This document shows, piece after piece, positions 11,301 through 17,756 of a stretch of 64,000 nt of DNA. The DNA is taken from the NCBI RefSeq assembly GCF_005886535.1, contig NZ_PNDS01000010.1, positions 1 to 64,000 on the forward strand, read 5' to 3'. A program made the translations under genes and the position numbers. How positions within the stretch are numbered: position 1 is the stretch's first letter; the number at the start of each line of letters is the position of its first letter. Under the pieces are notes generated by a model, which ran no database searches, was not told the origin of the DNA, and saw nothing but the letters and a program-made list of their open reading frames with translations. The stretch is from Pseudoalteromonas sp. S2755 (GTDB lineage: Bacteria > Pseudomonadota > Gammaproteobacteria > Enterobacterales > Alteromonadaceae).

Positions 11301-11404
11301 TGTAAAGCACTAATTGAGCCAAGCTGAATTGACTTATCTATATTATTGTTCAGCTGAATCCAATGCGCGTTTTGAATTGGAGACGCCAATACTTTTTTAT
11401 TCAT
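8366..11404 (-). CDS. NRPS with degenerate N-terminal condensation fold, then A-T (Gln-type)
   Basis: 1012 aa. Residues 1-410 have the size and faint pattern of a condensation domain, but the HHxxxDG active site is gone: the matching stretch (about 170-180) reads MSALNTDSF. No docking domain precedes it. The A domain (about 430-930) is intact: YILFTSGSTG, FDASIWEFW, NLYGPSE, YKTGDH, NGKLDTK. Its pocket reads DAWQFGLIDK, which I recall as a known glutamine code. The T domain has GGHSLL near 960, and the protein ends in ECMEGGLL. An AAGGA ribosome site lies 8 bases before the ATG. Degenerate C folds before A-T are known as interface domains in siderophore NRPSs, where they pair with TauD-type beta-hydroxylases; two oxygenase genes lie just upstream here. 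The A-T pair probably completes the module whose C domain is in the protein at 14103-17756. Confidence 0.9.
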   Translation of the reverse strand: MNKKVLASPIQNAHWIQLNNNIDKSIQLGSISALHTGSLNIEAVSEYLTTLAERLDIIRTAYEVDEFGGLWQNIRDLDPVELVTEDWRGYTDAQITQRKSELTIFGEQQSSDFATPWLRLVIAQQSNGYWCCLEMSALNTDSFTLTHLMQLILSAGSEYTHDAQTWLQNEVIQYEELAPWLADFLLDDDLTEARQFWARDKSVAALVDKCTLQRYKHDGKSEYKFDYINLGDIQDEISRFAKQYQATSAEVVCASLRLALKKFAPKAELVRMFDSRSDSDLADAIGPLSRAVPLFPEVADNFNDAIQNELECSEHGVDYAECFAKSHDHESAGFSFIFDAVVNVAQPTLQLEQVKHLAEACKLQFTYIQQESGSRLQLTYDNSYVDDQAVTYLLNQIKVALINHMGISTQRLGAEYQSYGKVVTTSGVTVLDHVNKVVAAGNGNVVELNGKEKTLADIDCAANQLANYLQHQGIGKGDVVALCMVRSVEFVIAMLATMKAGATYVPIDIDLPHQRITDMLKDAQATTVISVGEYEVTGCKNIDLNELKLEQYAATAPDVTIQETDLAYILFTSGSTGKAKGVSISHKALLNHMNWINDEFTFAKDDRFLQRTSASFDASIWEFWAPLMVGATMVIAPSEINYDLPLFKRTMHDYSITRLQLVPSLLDLLLEHIDGSVSFTLKSVFCGGEALKSSTADKAMQTFNCEVINLYGPSECCIDALFWRYERATVTDFVPIGYPINNLHCRVVKEDGDLAEIGETGELQIAGDSVFNGYYGQEALTMAALVHCDTSHLDFYKTGDHVQVLSDGNLMYLERLDNQVKLNGYRIEPDEVSMIILNAGLAEQAKCVVAGGGLSLFIVAPTASEAELIQLLANKLPEYMQPKQLIELEAFPYLSNGKLDTKSLIESALNHTKADYVKPETEVEIQLTHIWQELLNTSMLIGTTHDFFAIGGHSLLAMKVLNRIQEEFKINISVRVLFQNKTIAELAAHIEPLLLLNSASNEELECMEGGLL

Positions 11405-11619
11405 TGGGTTATTCCTTGTTTTTTCTGCATCAATATATGCAGAAACGGTTTACCATTGTTCATTTTTAGTTATTTAAAAGCAGAGAGCGACTAATAATGC
11501 CTAGTTCTTTGCTTCTTATTTAAGTGGTAAAGCAAAATAGTCAGAAACTACTTTCATCAATAGGATTTCTCAACCGGTATGCACTAAATATTAATACCTA
11601 CCGAGAATATTTCTCGTCT

Positions 11620-12651
11620 CTACAGAAACCCGACCTCCATCTCTTGCTCTGCTTGATGGGCGAGAGAAGGAAAACTGCCATGCTCTATATAGTGTGCCAA
11701 CTCTTGTTCTATTTCACTTAGTACTACACAGATATTATTCAATTTATCTTGATTGTTGCGAAGCTCTAGCTGTTCTCCGACGATGCTAAAGTCAATATAT
11801 TTTTTGAATGAGGTAAAATCTTTAAATTGGGCATAACAGCCAGTAAACAAACCTTCCCATCCCGCAAATGGTGGGGGAAATCTAAATTCATCATGCTCTT
11901 TGAAACCGTATTTCGGGTTGGTAATAATGAACTTCATGGCAACACCGATACGCTCAAACTCTGAGGGGCCTGATGAATGGAATTGATTTGCTCTGAAAAT
12001 GTAAGCATCACCTAACTGCGGTTTCACGACTGTAGTGCTCTGCATATCACTTTTTGGCAAAATATGAATTTTCCCTTTTGCGTCATGGTACAGGTAGCTA
12101 TCGCGTAATTTTTCGATTTCTATGCCTGTAAACTCTTGAGCCAAACCGAGGTAGTCAGGTGCCTGAGTCGCTCCATCAATGAGAAAGTTGGTCTTTGGTA
12201 TATTGTTATTCCCATAGAGGCTTGGTACCTGCTCTGACGTCATCACTTCAAATAGCGGTTGCTCACTTAACTTCTCAAGCGCAGATTGACGATATAACGG
12301 GATCCATAGGTTATAGCAAGGCCCTAACCATTGGTCAATTGAGTCTACGTGCCACTGATATTTATTAGCTTTGTTTAATTCAGTGACCGGCCTCACTGCT
12401 GAGTTCTTCAGATTAACGGGTGCAACAAAATCATTGACGTAAGCAATGTCATCTCGACAAATACCGGGGTGAATATCCTGTAACGCTGCAACAACAATAT
12501 CGAGTAGCGCGTTAGCATGAGCTTCAACAAACTTCCGATTAACGTAATGAAGTTGGTTGTAAAAACAATCCTTAGCTTCAATTCCTCGAATGGTAGAGCG
12601 CACAAGCCCAAGTAAAAGCTCATCAGAGATAGCTTTATCTAGTTTTAGCAT
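11620..12651 (-). CDS. Fe(II)/2-oxoglutarate oxygenase, PhyH-like, with docking-like C-terminal tail
   Basis: 343 aa from the ATG at 12651, 9 bases after an AAGGA ribosome site. The ATG at 12657 is an alternative but sits only about 3 bases from it. WHVDSIDQW supplies the HxD pair (His101, Asp103). FHSSGPSEFERIGVAMKF supplies the distal His225 and the 2-oxoglutarate-binding Arg234. The Asp in HxD favours a hydroxylase over a SyrB2-type halogenase, which has Ala there. It has no close resemblance to the TauD- or VioC-type oxygenases also in this operon, so it is a third class. Oddly, it ends in EQEMEVGFL, much like the acidic-hydrophobic tails of the NRPS proteins, which suggests recruitment to a TubC-type docking domain. 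Substrate unknown; the Gln-loaded carrier protein encoded next is a candidate. Confidence 0.8.
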   Translation of the reverse strand: MLKLDKAISDELLLGLVRSTIRGIEAKDCFYNQLHYVNRKFVEAHANALLDIVVAALQDIHPGICRDDIAYVNDFVAPVNLKNSAVRPVTELNKANKYQWHVDSIDQWLGPCYNLWIPLYRQSALEKLSEQPLFEVMTSEQVPSLYGNNNIPKTNFLIDGATQAPDYLGLAQEFTGIEIEKLRDSYLYHDAKGKIHILPKSDMQSTTVVKPQLGDAYIFRANQFHSSGPSEFERIGVAMKFIITNPKYGFKEHDEFRFPPPFAGWEGLFTGCYAQFKDFTSFKKYIDFSIVGEQLELRNNQDKLNNICVVLSEIEQELAHYIEHGSFPSLAHQAEQEMEVGFL

Positions 12652-13104
12652 AAACATAGATCCTTTTTATATCGTAAAATTCTTTATTTCTGACTCAATG
12701 TCGATCTGTTCCATGGTATACGTAGCAATAACACGTAATCTCTACGCCCATCCACTTCAATTTTCAAAGAAGTAGTGCAAACCAAGTGTGTCCTTGGTCG
12801 TTGGATATAGTAGTGGGCACGCCCACCAAGCAAAACAAATAGCTCTATGAGTTTAGATTTTCACAAACTAACAAAAACAAGGTATTAGTATAAACCAACG
12901 CCATTTAGGAATGCGCATCACGCTTCTACCATTCAGGCTATTGCTAGCTCAATATTAAAGTGTATCAATTATTAAATATATTTAAATTTTTACACCGAGT
13001 CAATTAACAAAGGTATAAAAATGACTAATTTACAAACAAAGTTCCCTTGGTCGATATATTATCATCTCATGCGTGAGACGATAATATATCTCGACAGGGC
13101 TCAC
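12652..13104. other. Long intergenic gap inside the biosynthetic operon
   Basis: About 450 AT-rich bases separate the two oxygenase genes, while most junctions in this operon overlap or are under 210 bases. I see no convincing coding frame. It holds the strong inverted repeat described separately, close to the stop of the TauD-like gene. A separate minus-strand promoter for the downstream genes could lie here, but I could not place -35 and -10 boxes with confidence. Confidence 0.6.
13053..13090 (-). repeat. 17-bp inverted repeat (RNA hairpin) in the operon
   Basis: Arms at 13053-13069 and 13074-13090 are complementary over 17 positions around a 4-base loop. The single imperfection is a G-U wobble in minus-strand RNA but an A-C mismatch in plus-strand RNA, so it fits a structure used in the operon transcript. 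It lies about 15 bases after the stop of the TauD-like oxygenase gene. No U-run follows, so a classical rho-independent terminator is unlikely; an mRNA-stabilising or processing hairpin is more plausible. Confidence 0.75.
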
Positions 13105-14106
13105 TTACCCCATGGCCACAAGCACTCTACGAGCACCTGTAAATGGTTTTCGACCATGTGCAACCAACCAATTATCTATCAGTAATACATCCCCTTCACG
13201 CCAGTCAAACTTCACTTCCTCTTTCGTATACGCCAGCCTCAGTGCTTCGACGGTCTTGTCATCAATGTCGCTACCATCACCATAACGCGTTGAATAGGGA
13301 AAATCCTCAAGCGCTAAGTCTTCTTGCATTTTTGCTCTCACATCTGGGCATAGGTTATTTGTGTGCCAAAAAGAGATATGGTTAAACCAGACTTTTTCTC
13401 CACTAATTGGATGTTGATGCACAGCCTTTCGAACCTGTTCAGTGACTACTTTTTCATCCGAAATTGGTGTCACTTTTAAATCAACCTTTTCTCCATAAGC
13501 TTTTATGTCTGCAATATCTGTCATACCAAACGCTTTCGCCACTGTTGGTCCATATCCATTGCCATAATTCCTACGCAATAACCAGCCTTCTCGCTTTTCG
13601 AATTCGGATACGATATCACGGTCAATTCGATTCAGCACTTTACGTACATCGACCAGTTGAGTTTGACCACCACTTTCAGGGGCAGTCAAACAGCAAAATG
13701 CTAACTTACTTGGTGGCTCTGTGACATACGACAACTCGTTATGCAAAGCAATTTCTTGATCAGAAGGAAACTCCGTGGCCGTATAAACCCCTTTTGATAG
13801 CTTTGTCCTCGGCGTTGCCCCTTCCACATACTTAGCCGTCTGTTTGATGCTAGTGGCAACAAACTGCTGGAAATCATCTTCGCTATGTATATTAAAGCCG
13901 CGGAATAACACAGCGCCATATTTAGCAAGCTCTTGCGCTATTTCCGACTCATTCTGATTATACCAAGTCGGTAAATCAACGTTTGCCGTATTGCACTTAT
14001 ACACTATAGGCAATGTAGGTGATTCTTCTAAAAAAACCTTTGAAACTAATGAACTTACCGACGTTGTAGTTTCACTTTTTTTATTACGCCATTTATTAAA
14101 ACTCAT
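13105..14106 (-). CDS. TauD/TfdA-family Fe(II)/2-oxoglutarate hydroxylase, SyrP-like
   Basis: 333 aa, cytoplasmic. Metal ligands are His122 and Glu124 in LHNELSY and the distal His317 in LVAHGRKPF, with Arg326 in ARRVLVAM for 2-oxoglutarate. RYGDGSDID and the VAHGR block are typical of SyrP-like enzymes, which hydroxylate the beta-carbon of amino acids tethered to NRPS carrier proteins (Asp in SyrP and in several siderophore pathways). The ATG overlaps the TGA of the upstream NRPS as ATGA, so the two are translationally coupled. That NRPS has a dead A domain, and the next NRPS in the operon has a degenerate C domain and a Gln-type A domain. Beta-hydroxylation of tethered Gln is therefore the leading inference. 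The protein ends immediately after the conserved VLVAM strand. Confidence 0.9.
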   Translation of the reverse strand: MSFNKWRNKKSETTTSVSSLVSKVFLEESPTLPIVYKCNTANVDLPTWYNQNESEIAQELAKYGAVLFRGFNIHSEDDFQQFVATSIKQTAKYVEGATPRTKLSKGVYTATEFPSDQEIALHNELSYVTEPPSKLAFCCLTAPESGGQTQLVDVRKVLNRIDRDIVSEFEKREGWLLRRNYGNGYGPTVAKAFGMTDIADIKAYGEKVDLKVTPISDEKVVTEQVRKAVHQHPISGEKVWFNHISFWHTNNLCPDVRAKMQEDLALEDFPYSTRYGDGSDIDDKTVEALRLAYTKEEVKFDWREGDVLLIDNWLVAHGRKPFTGARRVLVAMG

Positions 14107-17100
14107 GCTACGTTTCCTTCAACTGAGAACTGACTCTTATTTCTCACTGATTTAAATTTTCGCTTCGCTGAACGCAACTTGCTGCGGGCATCTTCGTTCA
14201 ATATTGTTTTCACTTCCGCTAACGTTTTGCTCTGCAACTCATGGGATGCCAACATCGCTATTATTTTTTCCAATCGACGCAACGTTGATTGATCAAAACA
14301 ACTGTTTTGCAAGCGCCATTGGCCCTCTATTTTTTCTGCGCTCAGTCTGTCTGAAACCAATAAGCTCACCGAGCTGTCTGTCACAAGCTCTTGCTGCATC
14401 ATAGTATCCGACACAAACTTTAACTGATAGGCAAAAATAGTCTTCCAATCGGTGCCGCATTTTTGATTGTACTGTTGCGTTATCCAATTCTTATCAACAA
14501 ACTCGTAATCCACACTTTGTGATAAATTATCCAGAATACCTTTCAGGTTGTCTTGAACGCGTGCATCTTTACAAAATGAACCAGACAAAACGCCTCTACC
14601 AACTGTAGAAGAAGATACTCCAGACACCGTACTTAAGATACAATCACTTTCAGAGTTAATCACTAGGGCCAAATTAAAAATCGCAGAAAAGGCCTTTGCA
14701 ATTGTCACATTATACTGACACGCTAAATTCCGCAATGCAAATGATACTTCTTTATCGAGGAAAAAATCAACTGTTTCTGTTGTGGAACCTTGCAGTTGTA
14801 AGTCAGTCTCCAATAATTCCGGTTGAGGTAACGCAGCCAAGTTATCTTGCCAACTTTGCATATGACGCCACAGCGTATCACGATTGACCGTACCGCCATT
14901 TCGAATCGGCATATTTGATACTATTACGTATGACTTTGGTAATAGATATGTAGGTACCAGCTGTTTTAAATTATGTTGAACTGCTTTCAGCTGCTCTTGC
15001 TGTGCAGCACTGCTGCCCGACAACCTTAGGTAAACCACTTTTTCTATCACCGCAACTTGAATCGTTTGCGACTGAGCTGAGATAATATTTTCTAGAAATA
15101 CATCATCACGGCTCATTCTCAAAGCACCATAGTGAATAGCTTCGATATTGCCAGCGTTAGTTTCTCGCACCAACATCTTAGTATTTTCAAAATTATTATT
15201 TTCATCAAAGGTATAGAGATAACCAATAGCACCTGTTGGGGCACGATTCTTGTCGTCAAACATCACTTTCGCTTGATGTTTATCAAAAGCTCTCCCCAAC
15301 GAGATGGCCTGACCAGCAATCACTTTCTCTGCACAAATATAACCTTGTAGGTCAAGACTCAAGACAGATGTTACCGAGTAAAGCTCACTCCATCGCCACA
15401 GTAATGAATCAGCACCAGACTCTGCATGAATGATAAGCTGCTGAATAGCATAATCCTTACATAAAGTTACATCAGCAAGCAGTGCAGCTGTTAGCGTCAG
15501 GTGCGTCACTTCTTTTGTGATTAAAGTATCTTCGAGGTCTCGAGCAGTCTCTAACAACACCAGTTTAGCGCCTGACGCGAGCCCTGTAATCCAATCTATA
15601 CGATTGGTTTTCTCTGTTTCCGGATGAATTAACAAGTTTGCATTCTTATGTAGCTGCATCGTTTGCTGCTGCCTGAGCACTTGTTGTAACAAAAGTGCAT
15701 GGCTTACTCTACCATTATTCAATCGACTATCTATTATCGCTCGGTCAAAAGACCTGATAGAGACCTCATCCTGGCGCATATTTGCTGAAGAAAATGCCTT
15801 CAGCTCATCATCTGAAGGCACGCGTAATGCGTTACCAGATAAGCGGCTTACCGTGCACTCTGAAAATAGCAAGACGCTACCTTGAGCTGCGATGTTGTTG
15901 AACCAGTCTGTATTTTCAATGATGTCATGATATTCATATATCGCCCCAGCTTTTAATACAGCCAACTTGGAGACATAACGGAACACCCCTTGGATTGCAC
16001 ACAAATGTACTTGCTGTCCCTGCGTAACCCCATTCTGAATTAAAAATCTCGCCAGTTGGTTTGCCTTTTCATTTAACTCCTTATAAGTGAGTGAACAATC
16101 ACCACTGTCGATAGCCGTCGCATCCCCTTTCGTCTCCACCATATTTTCAATCAACGAGTGGACCGACGTAAATGACTCCAATGGAAGCAGCTTCGGAGTT
16201 AGCGCTTCTGTCGTGTTTGCCAAGGCTAACTTATCTACCGCTATATCAACATTCACAGATAATTGACGCAATATCACATCAAAACTATTGGACATTGATT
16301 GAACCGTTTCAAAGTCAAACAGATCTGTTGAGTAGGTCAGATTTAACCAAAGCCCACCCTCACCTTCTTCAGCAACCATTTGCAAATCGTACTTCGTTAG
16401 TGAGTTTTCGCCCATCACAGGATAAGTTTCCAACCCGTTCAACTCAAAATCAGACTTTTCTGTGTTTTGCAGCGTAAACATCACCTGAAATAGCGGACTA
16501 TGACTCAGCTCTCTCGGTATTTTCAAACGATCAACTAACGAATCAAAGGGTATATCCTGATGATCGAATGCAGATAACGTATTCTCTCTATTGCGACCAA
16601 GCAGGGATCGGAAACTTTCTCCTTCAGTCCATTCGCTACGATATGTCATGCTGTTAATGAAATAACCGATCATAGGGGACACCTGAGGGTGGGTGCGACC
16701 TGCAATAGGACTTCCAATAACTACATCTCTTGTCTGGCTCCAACGCCCAATCAATACTGAAAAAGCGGTGTATAGCATCATAAAAAATGTTGCTTGATTT
16801 TCTTTTGCTCTTGCTTTTAATCCCTGGACCTGTTCATTATCAACAAACCAAGAATGTGTCTTTCCAGCGAACTTTTGCTGTGCACCTCGAGGCCTATCGA
16901 ACGGTAATGCATGGGAATAAGGCGCGCCTTTGAGCATTTTTTCCCAATACACTAACTGCTCAGATATGCGAGTTTCGGTATAGTAGTTCCGTTGCCAGTG
17001 AGCATAGTCGCAATACTGAATATCTAACATAGGCAGTGGATCTGGCAACTGTTTGCAATAACTTTCGTAAAGTGTCGCAAATTCTTGGATCATGATGGCC

Positions 17101-17756
17101 TGTGACCAAGCATCAGACGCTATATGATGCAGTGTAAAAAACAATACATGATCGTGTTCTGTTCGTGCGACTACTTTTGCTTTCAACATTAAGTCAGATT
17201 GCAAGTTAAAGACCTGGTTCATCTCTTGATTCGAGATCTGAAGTATTCTTTCCTGTTGCTCTTGCGACGAAAAGCCTTTTAAATCAACAATCGGCAGCTC
17301 CATGTATTGAAGAGGCTGAACTTCTTGGCAGACTTCTCCCTCTTTCTCAATATATACAGTACGTAATACTTGATGGCGCTCAATTAACTTATTAACAGCC
17401 CACTGTACTGCAGCCAAATTTAGCTCTCCTTTGAGGCCAAACGCTGCATGTATATTATATTGATTACTCCCCCCTTCTAGCTGATCAATAAACCATAGAC
17501 CTTGCTGCGCAAAGGTAAGTGGCAATATTTTACTCTTATCTACTGGCGTGATCAGTGTTTCATTCTCCGCTTTCTGCTTTAGTAGTTCCTGTTCTCGTAA
17601 ATAAGCACTTATTTGATCTTTGTTCTCACGGATCAACGTTTTCAGATCATCAGGAAAGCCACCTTCCTCGCTAATATAAGCTAACTGCTCGCCTTTTAAG
17701 TAAAGCACAATATTACAAGCTTCTGCGTGGGCGATAATTTGTTGTGGTGAATTCAT
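14103..17756 (-). CDS. NRPS: docking domain, active-type C domain, decayed A domain, C-terminal half-C-like fold; no T domain
   Basis: 1217 aa. Residues 1-60 are a TubC-type docking domain. The C domain (about 78-510) keeps HHIASDA at 210-216 (Ala for the usual Gly) and looks functional. From about 530 an A-domain fold starts well (LTYKELNEKANQLARFL, LKAG) but then loses the YTSGSTG phosphate loop, the FDxxxW pocket helix, NxYGPTE and YxTGD; only a remnant of A10 remains (MPIRNGGTVNRD). No GGHSL carrier site exists. About residues 1000-1195 resemble the C-terminal half of a condensation domain. The tail is basic (KRKFKSVRNK) and ends SVEGNVA. The ATG overlaps the TAA of the upstream hybrid gene as TAATG. 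The reading frame is long and uninterrupted, so this looks like selected decay of catalysis rather than a pseudogene. The substrate must be loaded by another protein, probably the A-T at 8366-11404. Confidence 0.88.
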   Translation of the reverse strand: MNSPQQIIAHAEACNIVLYLKGEQLAYISEEGGFPDDLKTLIRENKDQISAYLREQELLKQKAENETLITPVDKSKILPLTFAQQGLWFIDQLEGGSNQYNIHAAFGLKGELNLAAVQWAVNKLIERHQVLRTVYIEKEGEVCQEVQPLQYMELPIVDLKGFSSQEQQERILQISNQEMNQVFNLQSDLMLKAKVVARTEHDHVLFFTLHHIASDAWSQAIMIQEFATLYESYCKQLPDPLPMLDIQYCDYAHWQRNYYTETRISEQLVYWEKMLKGAPYSHALPFDRPRGAQQKFAGKTHSWFVDNEQVQGLKARAKENQATFFMMLYTAFSVLIGRWSQTRDVVIGSPIAGRTHPQVSPMIGYFINSMTYRSEWTEGESFRSLLGRNRENTLSAFDHQDIPFDSLVDRLKIPRELSHSPLFQVMFTLQNTEKSDFELNGLETYPVMGENSLTKYDLQMVAEEGEGGLWLNLTYSTDLFDFETVQSMSNSFDVILRQLSVNVDIAVDKLALANTTEALTPKLLPLESFTSVHSLIENMVETKGDATAIDSGDCSLTYKELNEKANQLARFLIQNGVTQGQQVHLCAIQGVFRYVSKLAVLKAGAIYEYHDIIENTDWFNNIAAQGSVLLFSECTVSRLSGNALRVPSDDELKAFSSANMRQDEVSIRSFDRAIIDSRLNNGRVSHALLLQQVLRQQQTMQLHKNANLLIHPETEKTNRIDWITGLASGAKLVLLETARDLEDTLITKEVTHLTLTAALLADVTLCKDYAIQQLIIHAESGADSLLWRWSELYSVTSVLSLDLQGYICAEKVIAGQAISLGRAFDKHQAKVMFDDKNRAPTGAIGYLYTFDENNNFENTKMLVRETNAGNIEAIHYGALRMSRDDVFLENIISAQSQTIQVAVIEKVVYLRLSGSSAAQQEQLKAVQHNLKQLVPTYLLPKSYVIVSNMPIRNGGTVNRDTLWRHMQSWQDNLAALPQPELLETDLQLQGSTTETVDFFLDKEVSFALRNLACQYNVTIAKAFSAIFNLALVINSESDCILSTVSGVSSSTVGRGVLSGSFCKDARVQDNLKGILDNLSQSVDYEFVDKNWITQQYNQKCGTDWKTIFAYQLKFVSDTMMQQELVTDSSVSLLVSDRLSAEKIEGQWRLQNSCFDQSTLRRLEKIIAMLASHELQSKTLAEVKTILNEDARSKLRSAKRKFKSVRNKSQFSVEGNVA

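Noticed and set aside
11620-12651. Non-heme halogenase (SyrB2-type)
   Set aside because: The metal motif is HVD; halogenases of this type have Ala or Gly in place of the acidic residue.
14103-17756. Treating the NRPS with the dead A domain as a pseudogene
   Set aside because: The frame is uninterrupted over 1217 codons, the C domain is intact, and both ends overlap their neighbours in the usual coupled way, which argues for a functional protein.
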